Below are positions 22,572 through 34,063 of a stretch of 64,000 nt of DNA, one piece after another. The stretch is from Gyromitra esculenta (lineage: Eukaryota; Ascomycota; Pezizomycetes; Pezizales; Discinaceae), in contig JBCAML010000023.1 of NCBI GenBank assembly GCA_038503075.1, forward strand, positions 682,001 to 746,000. Direction: 5' to 3'. Position 1 is the first letter of the stretch. Each line of letters starts with the position of its first letter. The translations under genes were made by a program, and so were the position numbers. The notes beneath the pieces are model-generated. The model searched no databases and was not told where the DNA came from. It worked only from the letters and a program-made list of their open reading frames with translations.

Positions 22572-22778
22572 TCTCTCTTGTATTCTACAAAATACAAACC
22601 TTGGATATAGTTCATAACCTTTCGCTGTCGCTGTCTTCAAATCTCCATTATTCGGAGAACTCGTAGAGCCTGTAGAACTTCCGCGTATACTCTTGTCGTT
22701 GGTTCCTCGTTCAAGTAGCACTGCTCATCTCGAGGGATACTCGAGAGTTTGACGAGAACCTCACTCCTTGAGAAACGA

Positions 22779-23105
22779 CCTCCCTAGCAGCCTCTCTAGG
22801 ATGCCCATATATATTCCGTTCAGTAGCAGGATTGACCCCCGCATAGACTCCAAGCAGCCTTCTTAGGAAGCTCATATAAACTCCGCTCAACAGCTGGATC
22901 AACCCCATAGCAAGCCCCATATGGCTCCTACTTGCCTGTAGGATCGACCCCCCTAGCAACCTCTATATGGCGCCTGCTTGCCTGCAGGATCTACATCCCT
23001 AGCGAGCTCTATATGGCGCCTGGTGGACAGAGAGATCGACCCCTTAGCAAGCTCTATATGGTGCTTGCGCGCATGCAGGATCTACCCCCCTAGCAACCTC
23101 TATAT
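22779..23105. repeat. Minisatellite, right part
   Basis: This continues the array at 21340. The later units are about 60 bp with CTATATGGCGCCTGCTTGCC and AGGATCTACCCCCCTAGC. Confidence 0.75.
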
Positions 23106-23280
23106 GACTGTTATATCTATTGGTAACTTAGTTGGTTACGACTTGAGTTCGCTTACGATGCACACATATGGACTAGTGTTCAATCCCTGACCATGTCGGT
23201 TATGATTAATCTTGGTTGATTATTAATAAGACTCAGATTGGATGTTTGGTTTCCTTGTGTCATCAATGGCTGACACTTTC

Positions 23281-23689
23281 TTTCAAGGAGCGAGATTCTC
23301 ATCAAGCTCTCAGGTATCTCCAAAGATGAGTAATGCTACTTGAGCGAGAAACTAACAGCAAGAATGTATACGGAGATTCCACAGGCTCTACGTGTTCTTC
23401 AAGTAAAGAGGACTCGAAGACAGCAACAGTGAGGATTACGAGGTGTAACCAAGGTTTTATATTTATAAAGCACAAAAGTAAACAATAGAAGACGTTGCTT
23501 AAAGAAAAGAGAAGGAAAAGTACAAAGAGGGGAAAAACTCTTTGCTTATATACCCACAATCCATCCCTTCGATGACACACGTATGACTCCTTGTAATGGA
23601 GACCAAGGGAAACATAATGAACAAATAACGAAATAAGGCATCCTAACACCTATACGATCAACCTTGCAACACAACAACCATCCATGAAA
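23281..23689 (-). mobile_element. Family-B solo LTR, TSD CTTTC
   Basis: A 409-bp copy (TTTCAAGG...CCATGAAA on plus) with a perfect duplication, CTTTC (23276-23280, 23690-23694). Confidence 0.95.
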
Positions 23690-24793
23690 CTTTCGATCGA
23701 CACTTCCCCGATTCGCTTATACATTCCGTCGCCGGTTAATTCTGACAATCACGCCATATAATAATGAGAGGGGTAGGAGCAAAGGAAAGTGTTTTCAGGG
23801 TCTATGGTATTTCTCTATGTTAGTTCATGTTATTACATAGCCTTTGTATTTGACGTTTGACTACTATAAGTAGTCCAGTGTTCTACCGTTGAGAAGGGTC
23901 TTCTTCCTGATCATTAGCGACGAAGAACGAGCCTTATCAATATTATATTGTTTCTAGCAAAATCACATCCGTGCAATTTACTCTTTTACTTGTGAATCAC
24001 TTTTATCTCGCTTAGCAAGGCCTTGGCCATTGAGCATTAGTTATTAAACCTTACTATTGGAAGTTCTTCATGGAACTTTGCTCGATCCCTACTTTGAACC
24101 CTATAGTTATCTTTTAGCGGTTCATAAGAAGCAGTTAGAACTTGTGCCTGTGTATTGTGTTGCGGATAGCAACCGGGCAGGTTATAGCGTCTAGATTGTT
24201 ATCTAAAGCTTCTGGGAGATTTCCTGTGCAGTAAGAAGTACCGGTCTTCCACATACGTCCTGGAGCTAGGGCATGTCCCGATGGAGATAATCCAATCTCT
24301 GCGCCAAACTCACAGTCTAAAATTAATCCTCGCCCAGTCTGTCCAGCCCATTTAAATGTGTTGAGTGTTCTAAGTGCATCCTGACGCAGATCCTCTTTTT
24401 GCAGTTGTCAGGCTTGTTCTGTTATTCAGTATATATGGGAAAAGAATTTAAATGTGGTCCAGAAGTAAGGGTTACAGTGTATTTAGATATAGAAACCTTT
24501 GGCCCTAGATTGTACTTAGAGTCAAAAATAAATTATTTACATCCAGCCTATTCAGTTCCTAGGTACATTTGTTCTCATGTAGACCCTATTTTTTGCTGAT
24601 CAATATATATAATAACTTCAATTCTCTACCACCACCCTACTATATACATACTATATCAAATCTTGCGGAATATCAGTTGATTTATCTAAAAGCTGTGATA
24701 TGACCAGGTGAGGCGAGTTTGTGTTCTGTATTGAACTCCTAGACCAAAAAATATCTTCACCTTTGCGGTCCTGTCCATCCAACTGTGCCTAGT
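23690..24793. other. Intergenic, possible gene fragments
   Basis: There is no clear gene. A plus-strand open stretch at about 24430-24595 ('MGKEFKCGPEVRVTVYLDIETFGPRLYLES') has protein-like composition but is short and unrecognised. Confidence 0.3.
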
Positions 24794-25199
24794 TTTCATG
24801 GATGGTTGTTTGGTTGCAGGGTTAGTTGTGTGGATGTTCGATTGTTTTATTTCGTTGTTGTTCGTTATGTTTCCCAGGGTTTCCATTGCAATGAGTCATA
24901 TATTTGTCATTCAAGGATTGGAATATAGGTATATAAGTGAAGGGCTTCCCCTCTCGTTATAGTTTTCTTCTCTTTCTTTAAGTAATGTCTTCTGTAGAAC
25001 TCTTCTTTGTATCTTTACAATACAAACCTCGGTTATAGCTCATAACCCTTCGCCGTCGCTGTCAACAGGTCACCTTGACTTATCGCCCTTGTTAAGCCTG
25101 AGGAATCATCGTTCAAACTCTTGCCGTTTGTTTTCGTTCAAGTAGCACTGCTCACCTTTGGGAATACCAATGGGCTTGACGAAACCTCGCTCCTTGAAA
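24794..25199 (+). mobile_element. Family-B subtype solo LTR, TSD CTAGT/CAAGT
   Basis: A 406-bp copy, TTTCATGG...CCTTGAAA, with near-perfect duplication (24789-24793, 25200-25204). Its hairpin is GGTTAT/ATAACC with loop AGCTC, another compensated stem. Confidence 0.9.
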
Positions 25200-25260
25200 C
25201 AAGTACTGTAGGTCCACCTTGATTGTGACCCACTTTTTGTTCATGTAGCTATGGAATTAG

Positions 25261-25764
25261 TTAATTATTTTTTATAGCAAAGTAATTGTAAATCAAAAAT
25301 ACATACGTTGAAATATAGAAGACAAATTCGACAATAGAATTATCAGTATCAGTACAGGCATCTGAAAATGACTCATATTCTGTAACATCCTCTAGAAATT
25401 CTACTTCTTCTGCCAGTGGAATATCGCAGGCGGGTACTGTGATCTTGAATTGATCATTTTCTTTCAGGGGTGGTAATAGTTCCAAGCATGGATTGATATT
25501 TCCTTTTGCAACGTGACATTTGATATGTGCTCTTAAAAAACAATATAAAACAGTATGTAATCTTTTACCATCACTTGTTTTGTCTTCATAATTTATTAGC
25601 AACATATAACCTCTGTGGTGGAGCGTGAGGTTGGAGGCGTGGTAGGAGGTGATGTCACATGGGTGGTCACGTGGGATAAGGGTTAGGGTATCGCGGTAGT
25701 AGTGGAGGGTCATGTATATATACCTTTGGCGGAGTCGTGGCCTTTGTACATAACCCACTACCAT
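25261..25764 (-). CDS. Hypothetical 167-aa ORF
   Basis: An intact-looking minus-strand frame starting MVVGYVQRPRLRQRYIY, with an acidic middle (EEVEFLEDVTEYESFSDACTDTDNS) and a hydrophobic C-terminus. A family-A repeat (TSD ATTAT) sits 11 bp upstream of the ATG and would block any original promoter. The domain is not recognised; it could be the 3' part of a larger interrupted gene. Confidence 0.3.
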   Translation of the reverse strand: MVVGYVQRPRLRQRYIYMTLHYYRDTLTLIPRDHPCDITSYHASNLTLHHRGYMLLINYEDKTSDGKRLHTVLYCFLRAHIKCHVAKGNINPCLELLPPLKENDQFKITVPACDIPLAEEVEFLEDVTEYESFSDACTDTDNSIVEFVFYISTYVFLIYNYFAIKNN

Positions 25765-25775
25765 ACCACTATTAT

Positions 25776-26186
25776 TTTCATGGATTAAGGATCGGGTATA
25801 GGGTTAGGTTTCGGTTAGACGGTTGTTATGGGTTTGGAGGTTGTTGTATAATGTTATTGTATTTTGATTGTTCTCGGTTATCGGTTTGTGGGGAAAAGCA
25901 GGGTATTTAAAGGACTGATTTTGGTTATTCTTTGTTTCCTTCTTCTTCTTTCCTTAAGCAACGTTCTCATTTACCTTCTTCTGTAATTGCTGAAATACTA
26001 CCTCGGTTCTCCCTCAGAACCCTTGCTGTCGCTGTCCACTCCACTGCACTCATCTCGCCTTGAGATAAATCCCTTGTAGAACTTGTAGAAACGCTGCACT
26101 CTTTGAACGCGTTGACACCTCGTCTAAGTAGCACTGCTTACCTTCAGGGATATTGAAGGGCTTAAGCGAGGAACTCAACCGTGAGA
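25776..26186 (+). mobile_element. Family-A solo LTR, TSD ATTAT
   Basis: A 411-bp complete copy with a perfect duplication, ATTAT (25771-25775, 26187-26191). Confidence 0.95.
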
Positions 26187-26347
26187 ATTATTCTGTACTC
26201 TATTTTTCTCTATATACTACTCTCTACTCTATATACGGGTATATATCCTATTACTCGACATACGCCTTGGTGAGCTATTTGGGGGCCTTTGCCTCCACCA
26301 CTGTGTATGCTTCGCACGTCGCATGCAGACCTATTGGTGCTACGACC

Positions 26348-26756
26348 TTTCATGGATTAAGGATGGGGTATAGGGTTAGGTTTCTGTTCAATAGTTGTTG
26401 TGGATTTCAGGTTATTGTATAATGTTATTGTATTTCGGTTGTTATCGGCTATTGTGTCTGTTAGGAAAAGCGGGGTATTTAAACGATGGATCTCGTTCGT
26501 TCTTTGTTCTTCTTTTCTTCTTTCTTTAAGCAATGTTCTCGTTTGTCTTCTCCTGTAATCATTGGAATACTATCTCGGTTCTACCTCAGAACCCTCGCCG
26601 TCACTGTTTACCTTGCTGCACTTATCTCGCCTGGAGATAGACCCTGTAGAACTTGTAGAAATGCCACACTCTTCAAACATGTTGTTACCTCGCTTAAGTA
26701 GCACTGCTCACCTTCAGGGATACTGAAGGGCTTAGACCATGGACTCAACTGTGAGA
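26348..26756 (+). repeat. Family-A repeat, probable chromovirus 5' LTR
   Basis: A 409-bp copy directly upstream of the gag leader. It lacks a target duplication of its own, as expected for one LTR of a full element. The TATA-like GGGGTATTTAAACG is present. Confidence 0.75.
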
Positions 26757-26814
26757 TTACATTACTTCCAACATCTACACCTTCTATCACGTAACCACCA
26801 CGAAGCACAGCTAC

Positions 26815-27240
26815 TCTCACGGTTTGATCCCTCGTTAAGCCCTTCAATATCCCTGAAGGTGAGCAGAGCTACTTAAGCGAAAGGTCAAGCAACAAGAGTC
26901 ACGATGTTTCTACAGGTCCTACGGGGGTCTAACACAAGGCAAGTTAAGTGTAAAGGTTTTCACAGCGACAGCGACCGCGAGGATTCTGAGTTAGAATCGA
27001 GGTAGTATTAAAACAATGCAGTAGAATTAAAGTAAGAACGTTGCTTAAGGAGAAAAGAAGAAGAGAATACAGGCGAACAGAATCCATCCCTTAAATACCC
27101 TGCTTTCCAACCATGATGACTCACACCCGAAAACAACCGAAACACTAATCAAAACACAAAAACATTATACTCCTCAACCGAGATTCCGACCACAACCCAT
27201 AAAATCTCCCTGACTAATTTACTCCTTCATATCCGTGAAA
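26815..27240 (-). mobile_element. Family-A solo LTR in chromovirus leader, TSD GCTAC
   Basis: A 426-bp copy with a perfect duplication, GCTAC (26810-26814, 27241-27245). It splits the untranslated leader 18 bp before the gag ATG. Confidence 0.95.
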
Positions 27241-27258
27241 GCTACCACCCATCTCACC

Positions 27259-28075
27259 ATGGAAGGAGCCGCAGTTGCTGTGAAACGCTTTCCCACTAGA
27301 GAAGCTTTCGCTCAATCCTACAGAGACGACCCTGCAGAACTCTACAATGAAGTCAGGGACCTTAACCAAGCCCTGGAAGACCAAATTGATGTCCTCCTGC
27401 AAAGCGAGCGTGAAAATGAGGTAAAACTCAACACTGCTCGAATCCAAACCGACAATGCAATACGCCGCACTACAGTGCAAGACCAGCTAGTAACAGAGGC
27501 AGGGAGCTTGATCGCCAGACTACGACAAGAGCGAGATGAAGCTCGATCCGCCATTCAAACACCCCCCGCTCCACCCAACCTCACAGCTACCCCATCCCCA
27601 CCATCAAATTCCCACCATTCGGAACGCATGCCGGACCCAGAGAAGTTTCACGGGTCCCGAACCAAGCTCCCAGGCTTCATACTCCAACTACGTTCCAAAC
27701 TAACCGTCAACCGGGACCGCTTCGCAAACGAAACCACGATGATTCTATATACTATTAACCGATTGGAAGGAGCAGTGCTGGAACAGGTCCGTCACACTGT
27801 TCTTCCCTCTGGCCTTACCGCCTGGACCAGTGTGGAACAACTGATCGCCGCTCTAGAAACCGCTTTCGGAGATCCGGATCCAACAGGCACTGCTCGACGA
27901 GAACTCCACCAACTCCGTCAAGAAAAACGCAACTTTTCAGCCTACCAAGCCAATTTCCAATGAATCATGGGACAGCTTAATTTCGATGAAAACTCTAAAA
28001 TGGACGCTCTAGAGCACGGCATGTCGGAGGAGCTGAAAGAAGCTATGGTGTTTGCACCCATAGCAATAAAGTCAT
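27259..28075 (+). pseudogene. Chromovirus gag, lacking zinc knuckle
   Basis: The ATG at 27259 opens a gag frame (MEGAAVAVKRFPTREAF) with an N-terminal helical region, a Pro-rich spacer and the conserved block 'PDPEKFHGSRTKLPGFILQLRSKL' to 'TARRELHQLRQ'. A TGA at 27961 (probably from CGA) interrupts 'YQANFQ.IMGQLNF'. After 'SEELKEAMVFAPIA' the frame jumps straight to protease, so the CCHC knuckle has been deleted. Confidence 0.88.
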
Positions 28076-28079
28076 TAAA

Positions 28080-28162
28080 ACCCATGCACTATTGAATACT
28101 GGAGTCTCAGGATTCGCTTTCATTGACAAAGAGTTTGCGAGTAACCATTCTCTACCCCTCAC
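28080..28162 (+). pseudogene. Chromovirus protease, start
   Basis: The frame reads 'THALLNTGVSGFAFIDKEFASNHSLPLT'. The aspartic protease DTG is NTG, losing the catalytic Asp (codon at about 28094). The reading frame resumes in phase after the insertion, at 28674. Confidence 0.85.
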
Positions 28163-28668
28163 TCTCACGGTTGAGTTCCTCATTAAGCTCTTCAGTATCC
28201 CTGAAGGTGAGCAGTGCTACTTAAGCGAGGTAACAACACGTTTGAAAGATGCAGCATTTTCTCACGGTTGAGTCCCTCATTAAGCCCTTCAGTATCCCTG
28301 AAGGTGCGCAGTGCTACTTAAACGAGGTAACAACATGTTCAAAGAGTGCGGCGATTCTACAAGTTCTACGATGGGTCTATCTCAAGGCGAGATAAGTGCA
28401 GTGAAGTGAACAGCGACAGCGAGGGTTCTGAGGTAGAACCGGGATGGTATTTCTGTAATTACAGTAGAAGGTAAACGAGAACGTTGCTTAAAGAGAGAAG
28501 AAGAAGAGAACAAAAGCGAACAAAATCCATTGTTTAAATACTCCGCTTTTCCCAACAAATCTGATTACCGATCATAACAGAAATACAATAACATTATAGA
28601 AACACCCAACATCCATAACAACTGTCAAACCGAAACCTAACCCTATACCTAATCCTTAATCCGTGAAA
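28163..28668 (-). mobile_element. Family-A LTR with duplicated end, TSD CTCAC
   Basis: A complete copy (28260-28668) is preceded by a second, 97-bp copy of its own end (28163-28259). The whole 506-bp unit has one perfect duplication, CTCAC (28158-28162, 28669-28673). Removing the unit and one duplication restores the protease frame exactly, so it entered as a unit or was rearranged afterwards. Confidence 0.92.
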
Positions 28669-28673
28669 CTCAC

Positions 28674-31247
28674 CCGGTTAAAATTCCCCCGCCAACTTGA
28701 AGTTATCGATGGTCGTCCTGCCGCCTCCGGAGACATTACCCACATCGCTAACCTCAACTTATCTATTCAGAATCACCGAGAACAAGCCCCCTGTTTTGTG
28801 ACCCAACTGGGCCACTATCCCCAGGTTTTAGGCATACCATGGATGAAACATCATGATGTGCACCTCCATTTCGCCTACAAACACATTGAGTTTAACTCTA
28901 AACTCTGCACCACGCACTGTGCCCTTTACTCCCCCATTGTCATCTCCTCGTCGATCCCTGCTCCCCCCAGGCTAAACATGTTATTTATTGGCGCTGTCAG
29001 CTTTAGAACCCTCACTAGGAAGCACACCTACCAAGCTTATGCCATGTCCCTCTATGAGATAAACAAACTCATAGATAACAAAACTACCAAGGAAGAATGG
29101 AAGTCAAGGATCCCTGCTGAGTATCATGAGTTTTTGGATATGTTCGATAAGGCAAAAGTGCAAGGATTACCCCCACGCTGCCCCTATGATCATAAGACAC
29201 AATTGATGGAAGGGAAGGATGCACCATTCGGGCCACTCTATGGAATGTCAAGAGAGGAACTTATTGTCCTCAAGAAATACATAGAAGACAACCTAGAGAA
29301 GGACTTTATTCGCACCAGTTCCTCTCCTGCCGGCTCCCCTGTGCTCTTCGTAAAAAAGGCGGACGGCTCCCTCTGACTATGTGTTGATTACAGAGGCCTA
29401 AATGCTATTACAGTCAAAGATCAATACACCTCTCCCCTTATACGAGAAACCCTTGATAGATTAGCGAAAGCTCAATGGTACACCAAACTCAACCTCCGCA
29501 ATGGTTACCATCAGATCAGAATCGCCAAAGGGGAGGAATGGAAGACTGCTTTTCGAACCCGCTATGGTCTCTGCGAATACTAGGTCATGCCCTTTGGGAT
29601 AACCAACGCCCCTGGTACCTTCCAACGTTTTGTAAATGACTGCCTCACTGAATACCTGGATATCTTTTGTACTGCCTACCTGGATGACATCCTCATCTAC
29701 AGTGACACCATTGCTGAGCACCAAGTTCATGTCTGAAAGGTTTGACAGACGCTCAAAGATAATAACATCCTTCTCAAACCCGCGAAGTGTGAGTTCGAGG
29801 TACAGACCACTAAATTTTTAGGCCTAATCCTCACCCCCGATGGCGTCAAGATGGACGAAGAAAAGTTAAGGGCTGTCCGGGAATGGGGAACTCCAAAGAG
29901 CATCAAAGATATCCAAGCGTTCCTAGGATTTGCTAACTTTTACCGTCGGTTCATCTTGGGCTTTTCTAAACTCGCCTCGCCTCTCACTGCCCTCACAAGA
30001 AAAGAAATCAACTTCGAATGGACTGTCAAAGCCGACAGAGCCTTCGAAAATTTAAAACACGCCTTCACCACCGTCTCCATTCTCATCGACTTTGACTCTG
30101 ATAAAAAAATCATTGTGGAAACTGACGCCTCAGACTTTGTGTCAGACAGGGTCCTGTCCCAATATGACGACACAGGAGTTCTGCACCCTGTATCCTTCTT
30201 TTCAAAAAAACACTCACCTGCAGAGTGCAATTATGAAATTTACGACAAGGAGCTACTTGCCATCATCCGAGTCTTTGAAGAATGGCGTCCGGAACTTGAG
30301 GGTTCAAAACACCCAATCGACGTCATTAGTGATCACAAAAACCTTGAGTACTTTATGAGTACCAAGCAACTCAACCGCCGTCAAGCCAGATGGGTCAAAT
30401 ACCTATCACGCTTTGACTTCGTGATCACCTATAGACCAGGAAGTCAAGGAGGAAAGCTGGATGCTTTGACCAGGAGATCAAGAGACCTCCCCAAGGAAGG
30501 GGATGAACGATTGGCACATCAGAGCCAAGTGGTGCGGAAGAAGGAGAACATTGACCCTAAGCTAAGTTTGTTGTCGGCTTCTTTATCAAATGAAGCCGCT
30601 GAACAGGATGCCCTCCTTGAAAAACTCTTCTTAGAGGGATATATTGCTGACAAGTTCCCAGAAAAGATACACCTGGCACTGAAGAATAAGGACCGGCAAT
30701 CAAAGGAAATTACTCTAAGCGAAAGCGCGGAGGAAAATAACCGGTTATACTATCGAGGAAAACTCTATGTACCCGACAGCGACCCTCTTCGCCTAGAGCT
30801 TATCAAAAGACACCATGACGCCCCTGCTGCAGGACATTCAGGCCGGGATAAAACCTTCAAACTAATAAGTAGAAGTTTTTACTGGCCAAAGATGAGAGAC
30901 TCTATCGGTCGCTATGTGCGTAACTGCCATAAATGTCAAAAAGCCTAACCAGCCACCCAATGTACACAAGGAGTCCTCTGCCCGCTGCCTATTCCAAATC
31001 GTCCCTGGCAAGAGATCTCTATGGATTTTGTCACAGGCCTTTCGGAATCTGAGGGTTACGATACTATTTTAGTCATTGTAGATCGTTTGTCAAAGATGCG
31101 TCATTTGATTCCCTGTAATACCACGGTCAATTCACGGGATGTCGCTGATTTGTACCTCCAACATGTCTGGAAACTTCATGGGTTACCCATGCAAATCACT
31201 TCTGACCGAGGCACGCAGTTTACAGCCCACTTCTGGAAGGAGCTTTG
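28674..31247 (+). pseudogene. Chromovirus Pol: PR end, RT, RNase H, integrase N-half
   Basis: The order follows chromovirus Pol. It starts with the protease tail 'RLKFPRQLEVIDGRP', then RT with 'SPVLFVKKADGSL', '[13 protein letters not shown]' and an intact YLDD box (about 29676-29687), RNase H with 'ETDASDF' and 'SDHKNLEYF', the integrase zinc finger (HHDAPAAGHSGRDKTF...CHKCQKA) and core start '[15 protein letters not shown]' and 'TSDRGTQFT'. Stops at about 29374, 29581, 29734 and 30946 fit TGG, CAG, CGA and CAA codons changed by transition. Confidence 0.93.
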
Positions 31248-31665
31248 TTTCATGGATTGACTTAGGGAAAGAGTTGTGGTTCGGATGGTTGTATAATCTC
31301 TTTGTTGTTCGGCTATGTTAGTGTCATAATGTTTTTGTGTTTCGGTTGTTGCCGGGTTGCTGTTGGTGCTACCGAAAAGCGGGGTATTTAAGGAAGGATT
31401 TTGGTTGCCTTTGTTTCTCTTCTTCTTCTTTCCTTAAGCAACGTTCTTGTTTACCTTCTCCTGTATTTGTCGGAATAACTATCTCGATTCTACCTCAGAA
31501 TCCTCGCTGTCGCTGTCCACTTCGCTGCACTTATCTCGCCTTGAGATAGACCCATCGTAGAACCTGTAGAAACGCTGCACTCTTTGAACGCGTTGATACC
31601 TTATTAAGTAGCACTGCTCACCTTCAGGGATACTGAAGGGCTTAACGAGGGACTCAACCGTGAGA
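31248..31665 (+). mobile_element. Family-A solo LTR in integrase, TSD CTTTG
   Basis: A 418-bp complete copy with a perfect duplication, CTTTG (31243-31247, 31666-31670). It splits the integrase core between HFWKELC and CLGIQA. Confidence 0.95.
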
Positions 31666-32466
31666 CTTTGCAAATGCTTAGGAATCCAAGCTTGAATGTC
31701 TACTGCTTTCCATAGGGAAACTGAAGAACAAACAGAACGATTGAACACGGTTATGGAACAATACCTGCGTTCCTATATGTCTTATCAACAAGGAGACTGG
31801 AGTAAATAGTTACCAATCACAGAATTTTCCGCTAATAACCAGGAATCAGCTAGTACCAAAGTCTCGCCTTTCTTTGCGAACTATGGTTACCATTCCCGTT
31901 TTGATACCTCTGTTATTCCTTTAACGAACACTGTCCTAAGCCTAGACTCCTCTACCTTTGCAGCCAAAATGCAAGACTTGTATGATTACCTCCAAACGCA
32001 AATTCGAACAGCTTAGGACATCCACGAAACCTCCACCAATAAGCACGAAACCCTGCCCCCGCCTATCAAGTCGACAACCAGGTATTCATATCGATGCAAA
32101 ATATCCGGACCATTCGCAATGTTCGGAAAATCGACTGGAAGTGGATGGGACCCTATCCGGTAAAAAAGATAGTATCACCCTTTGCATATGGAATTAACCT
32201 TCCACCCTCCGTCAAGTATCATCCTGTCTTTCACGTTTCGCTCCTTAATCCTGCTGCCTAAAACCCTCTTCCAGGACAAGCTATACCCCCTTCCCCTCCA
32301 ATTGTTGTTAATGAACGAGAGGAATATTTTATTGAGAAAATCCTTGAACAACGGACACATCGTGGACAACAACAATACCCTGTCGAGTGGACTGGCTACG
32401 CTCACCCTACCTGGGAACCCGTGGAAAATCTTCAGGATACTGCTGCCCTTGATGCATTTTTAACAA
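31666..32466 (+). pseudogene. Chromovirus integrase C-half and chromodomain
   Basis: Past the insertion the integrase continues with '[25 protein letters not shown]', which has the DDE Glu region, then GPF/Y-like sequence in shifting frames. A chromodomain follows at about 32313-32463: 'EEYFIEKILEQR', 'YPVEWTGYAHPTWEPVENL' and 'ALDAFL'. The aromatic and acidic positions of a methyl-lysine reader are recognisable. Stops at about 31690, 31807 and 32014 again fit transition changes. Confidence 0.9.
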
Positions 32467-32524
32467 CGAGGACTACTACCAATCCTAAGGTTCACAGGAG
32501 CTCACACTGAAGATGGAGGGCTAC

Positions 32525-32941
32525 TTTCATGGATTAAGGATGGGATATAGGGTTAGGTTTCGGTTCGATTGTTGTTACGGGGTTTAAGTGTTATAAGAGA
32601 TAATGTCTTTGTATTTTGGGTGTTCTCGGTTATCAGGTTTTGATGGGTAAAGCGGGGTATTTAAGCGATGGATTTCGTTCGTTCTTTGTTTTCTTCTTCT
32701 TTTTTCCTTAAGCAACGTTCTCGTTACCTTCTCCTCTATTATCTGAATACTATCAAGGTTTCACCTCAGAACCCTCGCTGTCGCTGACCACTTTGCTGCA
32801 CATATCTCGCTTTGAGATACCAACCCCCTCGTAGGACCTGTATAAAACACTGCACTCTTTGAACGTGTTGCTACCTCGTTTAAGTAGCACTGCTCACCTC
32901 CAGGGATACTGAAGGGCTTAACGAGGGACCCAACCGTGAGA
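32525..32941 (+). repeat. Family-A repeat, probable chromovirus 3' LTR
   Basis: A 417-bp copy directly after the purine-rich tract at the end of the chromovirus. It has no target duplication of its own. Confidence 0.75.
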
Positions 32942-33237
32942 CCATTGAACTGCCAACAACTGAAATATATGAATGTATTATAATTACATATACCTCATGT
33001 ACACACATTAGATTGATTCAAACTTCCTATTATGGGCCACCATTAATTTAAAAGAGGTAACTAGATCCATTCCCTCTTCCGGATTATTATGATTCAAATG
33101 ACACTCATTTAGTATAAAAGAATTTATTTTACTGGTAATCTATACCTTCATGATGAAATTTATTCTTTACACAATTTACCACTATGTTTAGCCATTTCCA
33201 TTCCAATAAACCTTATCTCACACCTCATCCTTTATAA
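32942..33237. other. Intergenic, AT-rich
   Basis: No gene or repeat is recognised. Confidence 0.4.
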
Positions 33238-34063
33238 TGGCATCATCATCAATCATCCCTGTATGAGTTTTGTGGTAGATGCGAAAAAACTCATCATGAA
33301 CCAACGGCTGAGAGAGTTTTTCGCTATTGTGGTGAAAAAGTCCCTACACATCTTCATCTACCATCTTCAGGAATTCCTTATAATTCTACAACCATGTCAG
33401 TAACAGGTCAACATGCAAACAAACTTGCCGGCATAAGCATAAGGTCTGGAAAGAAAACTAAAGGGAAAGGCAATGAAATTAATAAAAGTAACAATACTGC
33501 TGTTGGACTGGAAACTGTTTCACTTATTTCAAACCCAATATCTGCACCTGCTGAATATTATATGCCAGGTTAGTTTCCAATCGTGAAATAGTAGAAATTG
33601 CCCGCCAATCATCTTTTAAACAAAGTCAAGCAGATAAAAAATTCACAGCAGAAGAGTCCAAGTTTGGATTGTCCAATTTCCCAGCTCTCACAATTCCCAC
33701 CGGCATAGAAAATGAAATAAAACTTGTACACAAGACAGCTGCAAGAGATAGCAGAAAAATTTTGATCTGGATTGGATCTATCAAGGATAAATGGGCCGCG
33801 TTTAGGTTTTTAGGTACATGTTTTCCACCCTCCAATACACATTAGAAGTAGTCTATTATGCTAATACTATTATTTTACTAGGAATTTCTTCCAAGGTATT
33901 TGATTATCTTAACAAGATTATTGATGACCATCCTTTATATATTAAATCATCATTACTGGCAACATCACAAAATTGGATAGAAGCAAAGTCAGTCAATTAT
34001 GAATACTTGGATTTAAAACAGGATATAATGGCTACCCAATTCAATTCCAAAGATGGACCTCAT

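Larger units (their letters stand above)
21528..22773 (+). mobile_element. Family-B solo LTR, outermost of a triple nest, TSD AACGA
   Basis: Segments 21528-21740 and 22577-22773 make one repeat of 410 bp. The target duplication AACGA is perfect (21523-21527 and 22774-22778). The insertion interrupts the minisatellite and is itself interrupted by a family-A repeat. Confidence 0.95.
26348..32941 (+). mobile_element. Ty3/gypsy chromovirus, inactivated
   Basis: Family-A repeats in the same orientation bound a gag-PR-RT-RNaseH-IN-chromodomain coding region. Without its three internal family-A insertions it would be about 5.25 kb, normal for a fungal chromovirus. The proposed 3' LTR follows a purine-rich GATGGAGGGC. 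The bounding repeats have no matching 5-bp flanks (CGACC left, CCATT right) and are only about 83% alike, so the element may be old or recombinant. In-frame stops are mostly of the kinds made by C-to-T or G-to-A change. Confidence 0.85.

Noticed and set aside
28163..28400. Hammerhead or twister ribozyme in the family-A/B repeats, as in plant retrozymes
   Set aside because: The hairpins are clear, but the conserved CUGAUGA...GAAA core and the twister core are absent from every copy I read.
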